From the NCBI RefSeq assembly GCF_005484985.1, contig NZ_CP027942.1, forward strand, positions 2,542,001 to 2,606,000: 64,000 nt of DNA, in the 5' to 3' direction. The stretch comes from Agrococcus sp. SGAir0287. GTDB lineage: Bacteria > Actinomycetota > Actinomycetes > Actinomycetales > Microbacteriaceae. Below the pieces are notes generated by a model. The model did not search any database and was not told the DNA's origin. It saw only the letters and a program-made list of their open reading frames with translations. The position numbers and the translations under genes were made by a program. Below, one piece after another: positions 9,357 to 20,000 of this stretch (positions within the stretch are counted from its first letter, which is position 1; each line of letters begins with the position of its first letter).

Positions 9357-11692
9357 CGGCCCCTCCGCTCCGCCCGGCGGCGGAGGAACGAGCGCAGCGA
9401 GAGCATCCCGAGGATCCTCTGGCGCCTGCTCGCCTCCTGCCGCATCGCAGCCACGCTGCGGTCGACATCCTTCCAGAACGCGTCGATCTCGCCCCGGTGC
9501 GGCTCACCGGGCCCGAAGACGCCCGCGTCGACGTACTCGCCGATCGCGACGGCGCGCGAGCGCGGATAGCGCTCCTCGACGTCGGCCGCCACCTCCCGCC
9601 GCGTGACGCCCGCGGGCACGGGGAGGCCGAGGTCGACGGCCTCGTCGACGACCTGATGCCAGCCGCCCGCGAGCCGTTCGCTCTCGGTCGCGGCCTCGAA
9701 GCGCCGCCGTCGGCGTCTCGCCTTCAGCAGTCCGATGACGATGAACGGGGATGCGAGCACGAGCAGCGCGAGCAGGATGCTGCCTGCGACGGCGAGCACG
9801 ACGAGCCAGACGCTCGCCGACTGCTCCTCCTCGTCGTCCTGCGCCTGGTCGGGCTGGGTGTTCGGCAGCAGCTCCGCGGGCTCCTCAGGCGGCTGCGGCG
9901 GCTGCAGCACCTGCGGCCGCGGGTTCGGCTGCGGCTGCGGCTCGGGCTCGACCTGCGTGTTGTCCTCGGGCGGCGTGGGGTCGAACGCCACCCAGCCGAC
10001 GCCCTGGAACGACACCTCGACCCACGCGTGCATGTCGGCGCCCGTGAGCTCGACGGCCTCGCCGCCCGCCTCGAAGCCGTCGTCGCCCGGGTACATGCCC
10101 ATGACGACGCGCGCGGGCACGCCGTAGAAGTCGAGCGCGAGCGCGTAGGCGGCCGCGTACTGCTCGTCGTCGCCGAGCAGCGTCTCGGCGTCGAACATGT
10201 CCGAGAGGCGGCGGTAGCCGTGCCCGGAGAGCGAGGGCGCCTCGTCGGGCCCGACGCCGTGGCTGAAGGCGCCGTACGTCTCCATCTGCGTCGCCATCGC
10301 GAGGATGTTGTCGAGCGCCGTGCGCTCGGTCGCGTGCGTCGACACCCATGCCTGGATGAGCTCCGGCATCTGCGCGGGCTCCGGCATGTCGATGTCCGAC
10401 GTCGGGATGCCCTCGAGCTCGTCGTGCTCGACGACCTCGGGCACGATGGCGTCGATCGTGTAGCGATCCCCGGGGCCGAGCCCGGCCTCGGCGATGACGT
10501 TGCCCGTCGCGCCGTTGTAGGCGAGGGACGACTGCAGCGCGACGGCATCGTCGCCCGCGAAGTCGATGCGCTCGGCGTAGCCGACGCTCGGCACCCACAC
10601 GCCCGAGTACTCGCCGACCTCGACGTCGATCGTCGCGGGGACGCCCGGCTGCGACGTGCCGATCTCGTCGCCGACGCGGGAGAAGGACCCGGAGGAGGAC
10701 GACGACTCCTGGCTGCCGGCGACGGCGTAGACGGTGCCGTCGTACCAGTCGAGCGTCGCGATGCGCAGGCGCGACCCCTCCGGCATCCCGGAGACCGTCA
10801 GCAGCGTCGCCTCCTCGAAGTTCTTGTGCCACGTGCGGAAGCCGACGAGCGGGCTCGGGTAGTCGGCGAGCTCGACGGGCGGCTCGACGTCGTCGCGCAG
10901 CACCTGCCGGTTCGTGAAGGCGATCGGCAGCGCGGCGACGCTCGCGATCACAGCCGCGGCCGTGACCATGCCGACGCCGCCGATGAGCCGCCGCCGCGCG
11001 AACGCCTTGCGGTTGGCGTCGTCGCGCGTGACCTCGACCTCCTCGGCGAGGTTGCGGCGCGCGGTCGCGCCGCGCCACGCGATCCACGCCATGGAGGCGC
11101 AGGCGGTGACGACGCCGAGCAGGATGGGCTGCGCGGCGATGCGCGTGCCGAACGCGATGCCGACGACGAGCGCGACGACGCCGGGCAGCATCGCCCAGGG
11201 CGCGCCGCGGCGCAGGCGCATCGCGAGCACGGTGGCGACGGTCGCGCACACGAGGGTCGTGAGCATCGGCACGACGAGCAGGCTCGGGAAGCCCTGCACG
11301 GGCGGCTGCGCCGTGAGCAGCGAGCGCCAGGAGATGAAGGAGCCGAGCATGAGCTCGCGCAGGCCGTCGAGCGTGGGGATGAAGCCGGCGATCGTCGCGT
11401 GCCGCACGGCGAGCACGGGGCCGACGACGACGTAGGCGACGACGACGCCCGCCACGGTCACGAGCCAGCCGCGCAGCGGCCGCATCGACGTGACGACGCC
11501 GACGACGATGCCCGCCAGCGCACCGCCGATGCCGGCGATCGCGTAGTCGACGCCGCCGAAGACGGGGCCGAACGCGAGCGTCGCCATGACGTGCACGACG
11601 AGGATGACGGCGCAGTCGATCGCGACCTGCCACGGCCGGCGCGGCAGCAGCGGCTCGCGACGCTCGGCCGCCGACGGCGCGGGGGCGCTCAC
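9353..11692 (-). CDS. Polytopic transglutaminase-like protein (TgpA-type), catalytic Cys apparently replaced
   Basis: A 779-residue membrane protein. About six N-terminal helices (20-220) precede an extracytoplasmic segment with a transglutaminase-like core at about 495-570 and a last helix near 627-655 (SVWLVVLAVAGSILLALLVL). The core retains the histidine in GADMHAWVEV and the acidic position in FDPTPPEDN. Where the family normally has G-x-C-E-Q-F-A, this protein has LLGDDEQYAAAYAL, with Asp in place of the nucleophilic Cys. The C-terminal cytoplasmic tail is a DUF4129-like basic region. It follows DUF58 and MoxR genes, the standard genomic partners of this family. The GTG at 11692 gives a GTGA overlap with the DUF58 stop. 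I infer a structural or non-catalytic binding role. Confidence 0.85.
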   Translation of the reverse strand: MSAPAPSAAERREPLLPRRPWQVAIDCAVILVVHVMATLAFGPVFGGVDYAIAGIGGALAGIVVGVVTSMRPLRGWLVTVAGVVVAYVVVGPVLAVRHATIAGFIPTLDGLRELMLGSFISWRSLLTAQPPVQGFPSLLVVPMLTTLVCATVATVLAMRLRRGAPWAMLPGVVALVVGIAFGTRIAAQPILLGVVTACASMAWIAWRGATARRNLAEEVEVTRDDANRKAFARRRLIGGVGMVTAAAVIASVAALPIAFTNRQVLRDDVEPPVELADYPSPLVGFRTWHKNFEEATLLTVSGMPEGSRLRIATLDWYDGTVYAVAGSQESSSSSGSFSRVGDEIGTSQPGVPATIDVEVGEYSGVWVPSVGYAERIDFAGDDAVALQSSLAYNGATGNVIAEAGLGPGDRYTIDAIVPEVVEHDELEGIPTSDIDMPEPAQMPELIQAWVSTHATERTALDNILAMATQMETYGAFSHGVGPDEAPSLSGHGYRRLSDMFDAETLLGDDEQYAAAYALALDFYGVPARVVMGMYPGDDGFEAGGEAVELTGADMHAWVEVSFQGVGWVAFDPTPPEDNTQVEPEPQPQPNPRPQVLQPPQPPEEPAELLPNTQPDQAQDDEEEQSASVWLVVLAVAGSILLALLVLASPFIVIGLLKARRRRRRFEAATESERLAGGWHQVVDEAVDLGLPVPAGVTRREVAADVEERYPRSRAVAIGEYVDAGVFGPGEPHRGEIDAFWKDVDRSVAAMRQEASRRQRILGMLSLRSFLRRRAERRGR

Positions 11693-13038
11693 AGCTCGCT
11701 CACCGCCCGCACGACGCGCGGCAGCTCCGTGACCGACGGCAGCTGCACGAGCGTCGCCGGCCCGAGCGGCTGCACGCGCGCCTTCGTGCCGGTCACGGCC
11801 TGGAAGACGAGGATGCGCGCCTGCGACGGCAGCAGCGCCGTGGCGCGGCGCACCGTCGCGACGTCGACGCCGCGGCCGACGTGCAGCATGACGACGGAGG
11901 CGCCGGGATGCTCGCGACCGATCTCGCCTGCGAGGCCGACGAGTCGGTCGTGGCGCTGGCTGGACGCGACGCCCGAGAGGCCGTCGAGCAGGCGCTTGCC
12001 GTTCGTCGCGGGCAGCGAGCGGCGCGACGTGCGCACGACGACGTCCATCTCGTCGCGGATCGCCTGCAGGCCGAGCGAGCCGAGCACCGAGATCGCCGTC
12101 TCGAGCTCGTCGGGGTCGCCGTAGTCGTCGGGGTTCGTCGAGAGGCCGAGCGCGAGCACCGAGCGCCTGGTCTGCTCGAACTGGCGCACCATGAGCTGGC
12201 CGGTGCGCGCCGACGACTTCCAGTGGATGTACCTGCGGTCGTCGCCGGCGACGTAGTCGCGCAGGGCGTGGAAGGCGATGTCGGAGTTCGTGAGGTCGCG
12301 GGTCGTGATGCCCTCGAGGTCGCGGATGAGACCGGGCGCCGTCTCCTCGAGCTGCACCGTGCGGGGGTGCACGAACAGCTCGACGGGCTCCGTCCACCGC
12401 ACCTGGCGCCGCAGGAGGCCGAGCGGGTCGCCCTTCACGGATCGCACGGGGCCGACCTGCAGCACCGCACGGCGCGAGGTGGGGATGGCGAAGACGTCCT
12501 CGTGCACGTCGCGCGGCTGCATGCGGGGCAGGTGGAAGGAGGCGACGGCGGAGCCGACGGGCACCTCGATCGTCGCGGGCATGAGCGGGCGGGAGGAGGC
12601 GGAGTGGATCTCGATGCGGCCGAGGGCGCGCTCACCGACGACGACGCGCGTGTACGCGAGGTCGAGCTCGATGCGGTACATCGTGCGGCCGATGACGTAG
12701 CCGATCGCGATCGCGAGCAGCACGCCGCCGGCGATGGCGATGACGACGAGCTCGACCCACTCGAGCGTGACGCCCACGACGAGCGCCGCGACCGTGATGC
12801 CGAGGGCCACCCATCCGAGCCACGTGACGGGGGCGAGCACGGGCACGACGGCGCGGACGCCGCGTGCGACGGTGCGGCGCGCGTCGTGCGCGAGCTGCGA
12901 GTCCGCCGCGGCGCGCAGCCGCTCGCGCGCGCCGGCGACGACCTGGCGCGGGCGCGGCAGTCGGCGCCGCTCGCGCGGCGTCTCCTGCTCCTCGGCCTCC
13001 GGCGCCGGCACGCTCGGAGGCGGCACCACCTGCGTCAT
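11689..13038 (-). CDS. DUF58-domain membrane protein
   Basis: A 449-residue protein. A basic cytoplasmic N-terminus is followed by two close membrane helices (about 72-115: WLGWVALGITVAALVVGV, VVIAIAGGVLLAIAIGYVIG). A beta-rich region and the DUF58 core follow, with the hallmark DYVAGDDRRYIHWKSSARTG near residue 260 and a von Willebrand A-like C-terminal half. DUF58 proteins are routinely encoded beside MoxR ATPases and transglutaminase-like proteins and are thought to be assembly or chaperone partners, but their biochemical role is not settled. The start ATG at 13038 overlaps the moxR stop by four bases, and the stop overlaps the GTG of the transglutaminase-like gene. Confidence 0.9.
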   Translation of the reverse strand: MTQVVPPPSVPAPEAEEQETPRERRRLPRPRQVVAGARERLRAAADSQLAHDARRTVARGVRAVVPVLAPVTWLGWVALGITVAALVVGVTLEWVELVVIAIAGGVLLAIAIGYVIGRTMYRIELDLAYTRVVVGERALGRIEIHSASSRPLMPATIEVPVGSAVASFHLPRMQPRDVHEDVFAIPTSRRAVLQVGPVRSVKGDPLGLLRRQVRWTEPVELFVHPRTVQLEETAPGLIRDLEGITTRDLTNSDIAFHALRDYVAGDDRRYIHWKSSARTGQLMVRQFEQTRRSVLALGLSTNPDDYGDPDELETAISVLGSLGLQAIRDEMDVVVRTSRRSLPATNGKRLLDGLSGVASSQRHDRLVGLAGEIGREHPGASVVMLHVGRGVDVATVRRATALLPSQARILVFQAVTGTKARVQPLGPATLVQLPSVTELPRVVRAVSEL

Positions 13039-14015
13039 CCGACGAGCGCCCGCTCCTGCGGAGCCGGCACGTCGGCGATGGCGCGCTCGATGACGCGGTC
13101 GCCCGTGACGCCCGAGAACTCCGCCTCGGGGTCGAGCACGACGCGGTGCGCCCACACGGGCTGCGCGAGGGTCTTCACGTCGTCGGGCAGCACGTAGTTG
13201 CGCCCGTGCGCCGCCGCCCACGCCTTCGCGGCGCGCGTGATCGCCATGGCACCGCGCACCGAGACGCCCAGACGCGTGTCCTTCGACTCGCGCGTCGCCT
13301 CGGCGAGCGCCGCGACGTAGTCGAGCACCGCGGGGTCGACGTGCGCCGTGGCCGCGAGGTCGATCATCTCGGCGACGGCGGAGGTCGTGACGATGGGCTG
13401 CACGCGCGCGGAGGCGTTGCGCTGCGAGGCGCCCGCGAGGATGCGCACCGTCTGCTCGCGGCCGGGGTAGCCGATCGACGTCTTCATGAGGAAGCGGTCG
13501 AGCTGCGCCTCGGGCAGCCGGTACGTGCCGGCCTGCTCGATGGGGTTCTGCGTCGCGATGACCATGAAGGGGCGCCCGACCTCGTACGGCTCGCCGTCGA
13601 CGGTCACGCGGCCCTCCTCCATGACCTCGAGCAGCGCCGACTGCGTCTTCGGGGATGCGCGGTTGATCTCGTCGGCGAGCACGATCTGGGCGAAGATCGG
13701 GCCCTTGTGGAACTCGAAGGCCTGCGTCTTCTGGTCGTAGACCGTGACGCCCGTGACGTCGGAGGGCAGCAGGTCGGGCGTGAACTGCACGCGCGTGTTC
13801 GTGCCCGCGACCGTCGCCGCCATCGACTTCGCCAGCTGCGTCTTGCCGGTGCCGGGGGCGTCCTCGAGCAGCAGGTGGCCCTCGGAGAGCATCGTCGTGA
13901 ACGCGAGCGCGATCACGTCCTCCTTGCCGAGCACGACCGCGCCGACGTTCCCCACGAGGCGGTTGAACGTCTCCTGGAACCATGCCGCCTGCTCGCGGGT
14001 CATCGTCATCGCCAT
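13035..14015 (-). CDS. MoxR-family AAA+ ATPase
   Basis: A 326-residue cytoplasmic ATPase. Walker A is EDAPGTGKTQLAKS (about 50-63), Walker B is IVLADEINRASPKTQ (about 112-126), and sensor 1 is VIATQNPIEQAGTYRLPEAQ. The C-terminal lid domain (about 225-326) is present, and the length is normal for MoxR. MoxR proteins act as chaperone-like maturation factors, usually with von Willebrand A or DUF58 partners encoded next door, as here. The start ATG at 14015 is preceded by a good Shine-Dalgarno (GAAGGAG, seven bases upstream) and lies 19 bases after the stop of the giant surface-protein gene. It should be co-transcribed with that gene but have its own ribosome entry. Confidence 0.93.
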   Translation of the reverse strand: MAMTMTREQAAWFQETFNRLVGNVGAVVLGKEDVIALAFTTMLSEGHLLLEDAPGTGKTQLAKSMAATVAGTNTRVQFTPDLLPSDVTGVTVYDQKTQAFEFHKGPIFAQIVLADEINRASPKTQSALLEVMEEGRVTVDGEPYEVGRPFMVIATQNPIEQAGTYRLPEAQLDRFLMKTSIGYPGREQTVRILAGASQRNASARVQPIVTTSAVAEMIDLAATAHVDPAVLDYVAALAEATRESKDTRLGVSVRGAMAITRAAKAWAAAHGRNYVLPDDVKTLAQPVWAHRVVLDPEAEFSGVTGDRVIERAIADVPAPQERALVG

Positions 14016-14034
14016 GTCGGCGCTCCTTCGTTCG

Positions 14035-17000
14035 TCACGGCCAGCCCACTCTGGGAGAGGTGAGGTTGACCCCGTTGCCCTGGATGGTGAACCAGGCCTC
14101 GCCTGCGAAGCCCGAGTAGCAGATGCGGCCGCCGCCGACGCGGTACTGGGTGCTGCCGTTGGCCGAGCCGACGTTGATCGTCGCCGTCTGGAACGGCGTG
14201 GTTGCGTTGCCGTCGCTGTGATGGCAGGCGACGTCGTAGTTGCCGAGTGGCATGTTCTGCCAGTTGATCTGGAAGTAGCGGCACTGCTCGCCATTGGCTC
14301 CCTGGCAGCCGTCACCGCGAACGTCACCCCTCGACAGCGTTACAGACGGATTAGCGAGGCCTTGGCCCTGGGCGCTCGCGGTCGTCGTCTGCGCGCCGTG
14401 ACCATTGCCGTCTGGCAGACCCGTCGTGGCTCGGACGTCGATCGTGGCCGGTTGCCCGCCGGGCGCATCCTGCACAGTCTCCTGACCGTTGTTGGCAGCG
14501 TTCTGCCAGCCGCCGCCATTGATGCGGATCTGGACCGACACCGGTCGCCCGTTCGCGTTCGGCGCCGTCCACCGGAACGTGACCTGACCGATCTGCTCCG
14601 TCGCGTTCACCGATGGGTTCCCGATCGGCCCGTACGGCGCAGCCTGCACGACGTTCGACGGCTGGCTCGTGTACGTGATGCCCTGCACGGTCGAGACGGC
14701 GCGCACCGAGATGTTGTACGGGTTCTGCCGGTTCTGCAGCGGGATGCGGCCGCCGTTCGCCGACACCGTGCCCTGCTGCGTGCCGCCGATGAGCACCTGG
14801 TACTGGATCTCCTCGGCCCGCGCGCCGTTCGTCGGTCCCGCGGTCATGACGATGTCGACGAAGCCGTCGCCCTCCGTGAACGAGTCGATCCTCGGCGCAC
14901 CCGGCGTCGTCGCGTCGCGCACGCCGTTCGACGGCGCGGACGGCTGCGACGGGCCGACGTCGTTGACGGCTTGCACCGTGAAGGTCACGGTGGCGCCCGT
15001 GCCGGCAGGCAGCACGCCCGCGCCGAACGTCGCGCGCGTCGCGTCCGCACCGGCCACCTCGACCGTCTGGCCGCTCGAGGCGGTCACGACGTAGCGCGTG
15101 ATGGCCGCGCCGTTCGACTGGTTCGCGTGCGGATCCCACGTCACCTGCACCTGCACGGTGTTCGGGATCGACTGGTCGCGCGTCGCCGAGACGCCCGTGA
15201 CCTGGAAGGGCGGGCCGGCCGGCGTCACGGGCGACGACGACGGGCTCCAGTCGCTCGGCTCGGGAGCGTCGTTGTACGCCTGCACGCGGAACGAGTAGGC
15301 GACGCCGTTCGTCAGGCCCGTCCACACATGGCTCGTCGCGCCACCGGCGATGACGGCGGTCGGCTGGCCGTTCGCGGGCGGCGGGCTGATCTCGAGCAGG
15401 TACTGCGTGATCGCCGAGCCGCGGTTCGTCGGCGCCGTCCACGTGATCGACAGCTGCGTGTCGCCGCGCACCGCCGTGGGCGCCGCGGGCGGGTCGGGCC
15501 GCACGTCGGGCCGCGCGTCGGCGGATGCCGGCGACGGGTCGGAGTCGCCGACCTCGTTCGTCGCGACGACCTGGAACTGGTACGTCTGGTCGTTCACGAG
15601 CCCCTGCAGCGTGCACGTCGTCGACGGGCAGGGCTGCGAGAACGTGCCGTCGGCGCTCGTGACCGTATAGCCCTGGATCGGCGCGCCGTTCGCCGCGGGC
15701 GCCGCCCACTGCAGCGTCACCGTCTGGTCGCCGACCGACAGCACGTTCGGCCGGATGGGCGCCTCCGGCCTGCCCTTCACGTTGAGGATGATCTGCCCCG
15801 TGCGCTGCCGCTGCACCGTCTCCGTCGCATCCTGCACGGTGTATCGCAGCGTGAGCACGCCCGAGAAGTCGGCGCCCGGCGTCACGGTGACCGTCGACCC
15901 GTCGGTGGAGGGCTCGCCGACGCCACCGACGACCGCGACGTCGACGACGCGCAGCGGCGCCTGACCTTCGAAGGGGTTGAAGTCGTTCGCGAGCACGTTG
16001 ATGCTCTGCGCCACGCCCTGCGTCGCCTCGCCGGTGTCGTCGCGCACGATCGCGAACGGCGCGTTCGAGACGACGATCGTCGCGACGAACGTGCCCTGCG
16101 CGGTGTTGCCGTGCCGATCGGTCGCCTCGATCGTGTACGCGACGTCCGCGCCGACGTTGCCGTTCACCGGCGCGGTGAGCGTCAGCGTCTGCTCGCTCAC
16201 GTCCGCGTCGATGTCGTCGGAGGCGCCGCCGACGAGCGCGTAGTCCATGTTGGGGAGGTCGTCGGGATCGGGATCGCGGGTCGCCGTCGTGAGGTCGAAC
16301 TCGACCGTCTCGCCCTGCGGCACCGAGATCTGCGTGCCCGTCATCGTCGGCGGCACCGCCGACGACGGCCGCACGAAGAGCGCGATGGAGAGCGTCGCCA
16401 CGTTGGCGTCGGGGTCCGACTCGTCGGTGCCGTCGGTGACCTCGAACGAGAGCGTCGCCGGGCCCGTGTAGCCGAGCTCCGAGGTGTACTGCAACGTGTC
16501 GACGCTCACGACGAGCGGGTCGCCGTTGTCGTTCGTCGCACTGACGCGATCAGCGGTCGTGATGCGCGGGCTGTTGCGCGACACCGCGACGTACTCGTCG
16601 AGCGGGAACTCGTACGAGATGCCCGACTGCACCTCGACGACCTCGTCGGAGATGAGGCGCGGCGCGGGATCGCGCGCGAGCGGCACGAAGACGAACGCCT
16701 GCGCCGTCTCGCCGTCGGGATCCGTCACGCGGTAGGTGACGACCTGGAACTCCTCGTCGGAGGGCGTGACGCGGATGGCGCCGTCGACCTCCGTGCCCGG
16801 CCCCTGCAGCACAGACACCTCGAGCGCGTCGGGGCTGCCGTCGGGGTCGAGGTCGTTGTCGAGCACGGGCACCTCGAGCGGCACGCCCGCCTCGACCTCC
16901 GCGACCGGCACGACGTCGTCGACCGCGACCGGCGGCTCGAGCGGCGCGTCGGTGGCGACCGTGACGAGCACGACGCCCGTCGTCTCCGCGCCGCGCCCGT

Positions 17001-20000
17001 CTCCGACCGTGTAGCGGAGCTCGTACTCGCCCGGCTCGTCGGGCGAGACGAAGTCGACCGTGCTGCGGTCGGGGTCGATCGAGACGGGCTCGAGCGCCTC
17101 CGACACGTTCGTGAGCTCGTCGCTCAGAGTCAGCGGATCGCCGTCTGGATCGAAGTCGTTCGCGAGCACCGGCACCGCGATCGCGCGACCCGGCTGCACG
17201 AGCACCTCGTCGGTCTCGGCGAACGGCGCCTGGTTCAGCTCCGGCGGCGGCGCGATGCCGATGCGCACGGCGCCCGTCGCCTCCAGGCCGTTGCGGTCGC
17301 GCACGCGGTACGTGAACGAGACCGTGCCCGATGTGCCCTCGTATGCCTCGTAGACGAAGAAGCCGTCGCCGGTCTCGACGATGCGACCCTGCTCGGGCGC
17401 CTCGTCGTAGCCGACGAGCTCGACGCCGTCGCCGTCGGGGTCGATGCCGTCGAGCGGGATGGGGATCGAGACGCGGTTGCCGGCCACGACGCGCGACTGG
17501 ACCGTCTGCGCGATGGGCGGGTCGTCGCCGGCGTCGCGGGGGATGACGGTCACGTCGACCGCGGCGGTCGCGACGCCGCCGTTCTCGACGCCCACCTCGT
17601 AGACGAGGCGCACCGACGACGGGCCGCCGACCGGCACGAACAGCCGCACGGTGTCGCCGTCGACGAAGGCGCAGCCCTCGGCCTCCTCGCCGCTGACGTC
17701 GCATCCGCCGTCGCCGGTGGAGAAGCTCGTCTCGACGAGCTCCGGCGAGAGCGCGAGGTCGAGGTTGTCGGGGCTGAAGTCGTTCGCGAGCACGGGGATC
17801 GTCACGAAGTCGCCCTCGCGCACGATCGCCGTGTCCGCCACCGCGGTCGGCGGCCTCGGCTGCTCCGGCGGTGCGACGGGGATGACGACGACCTGCCCGG
17901 TCTCGGTGAACCGACCGTTCGACACCGTGTAGGTGATCGTGCCCTCGTCGACGATGCCCTGCGAGTCGATGAGCCGCAGCACGCGGCGCTCGAGGAGCTG
18001 CGCCGACACCGGCACGCCGTCCGCCGTCACCGACTGCACGACGAGCACGCCGCCCGCCGGGTCGACGTCGTTCGCGAGCAGGTCGACGAGCGTCTCGCCG
18101 CCCTGCGGCAGCAGCGCGATGTCGCGCACCGCGACGGGCCGCGCCTCGTCGTCGGCCTCGCGGATGTCGACGCGGATCCGCCCCGTCGCCGAGGCCGCGC
18201 CCGCCGACGCGAGGTACGTCACGTAGTAGGTGCCCGGCGTCTCGCCCGAGATGGTGACGATGCCCGTCTCGCGATCCCACGAGCCCGTGATGCGCGGCTC
18301 GAGCTCGAACGAGACCTGCGCGACGCGCGCATCCTGCGTGCCGGGCACGTAGTCGTTCGCGAGCGGCTCGAACGACACGTCCTGCCCGACCGTCGTCGCG
18401 ACGAAGTCGGCGTTCGCGACGATCGGCGCGGTGTTGCGCTCCATGACCGTCACCGAGATCGAGCCCGTCGCCGTCTCGCCGCGCGAGTCGACGATCGTGA
18501 GGTCGATCGTCGTGACGCCGACGGATCCCGTCGCCGTGTAGAGGATGCGGCCGGCGGGGCTGGCCTCGATCTGGTCGCCCGTGGGGCTCGTCGCCGACTG
18601 GAGGTAGAAGTCGTCGCCGTCGGGATCGACCCACGCCTGCAGCGCCGAGTACTCGAAGCGCGCCGTCTGCTCGATCGTGAACGACTGCTCGAAGAGGCGC
18701 TCGGGCGCGCCGTTCTCCTCGGGCGTGCGCACCGTGACGACGACCGTCGCCTGGTCGGTGCCGCCGCGGCCGTCGTCGACCTCGTACTGGAACGTGATCG
18801 TGCGGTCGGTGAACGACGCGGGGATGTCGATCTGCAGCTGCGAGTCGTTGGCGATCGGCGCGACCGTGACGCCCGAGGGCAGGTCCGAGATCACGCGGGC
18901 AGTGAGCACGTCGCCGTCCTGATCGGAGTCGTTGGCGAGCACCGGCAGGATCGTCGCGCGACCCGGGCGCGCGCCGAGCTGGTCGTCGGTCGCGACGGGC
19001 GCGTGGTTCTCCTCGCTCGGCGGCGGCACCGTCTGCTGCAGGATGTCCTCGAGCGACTCGTCCTGCTCCTCCGACTCCTCCTCCGACTCCGGCGGGATCA
19101 GATCGTCCCAGTTGTCGACGAGCACGACCTGGTCGCTCACGAGCCACGACTGCCCCGACTCGAACTGGTTGAGCACGACCTGGCCGCGGTTGACGCGGAA
19201 GACCGCGGGGCCCTCGAGCCCCTCGATCGGCTCGTCGAGGTTGCGCGAGGCGTCCTGGCACGAGCGCACGAAGTGGCCGGCGGACGGGAAGGCGGCGTAG
19301 AGGCAGCCGCCGAGCTGCACGGGAGCCACGGGCTCGCCGCCGCCGGAGCCGAACGACTGCTCGGCGAGATCGCCTACGCCGAGGGGCTGGCGCAGCAGCA
19401 GCTCGCTCGTGGCCAGCACGACCGTCGAGGCGTCGTCGCCCACCTGCTGCAGGACCGCATCCTCGGGCACGTCGACCGTGCGTCCCGGCAGGAACAGGCG
19501 CTCGCCGCCGATCGCGACCGCCTGGTCGCCGACGAGCGTCACCGCCACGTCGTCCGCGTCCGCGAGCCCCTCGCGCCCCTCGGTCGTCGGACCCTCGAAG
19601 CCGCCCTCGTCGCTCGGCGCCCACCGCAGCACCGCGCCCTGCTCGGGCGAGGCGACCGCGACGGAGCCGTCGAGACCGACGGCGAGCGCCGCATCGTCGC
19701 CCACCTCGGCGAGCGGCTCGACCTCCTCGGGGTCGAAGGCGCCGATCTCGCCGACGGGCATGGCCCACAGGCGCCCGTCGGGCTCGAGCACCGCGATCGT
19801 GCCGCCGCGCTGCTGCACGTCCACGTCGGCGGCGAGCGGGATGCCGGCGCCCGTGATCATGCGGGCGGGATCGATCTCGATGAGCGCACCGTCGCCGTCG
19901 CGCAGGAAGACGTCGTCGCCGTCCTGCAGGACGTCGAAGGACGTCGAGCCGGACGGCGCGTAGACATGCCCGTCGAGCTCCTGCGCCTGGACGTTGAGGT

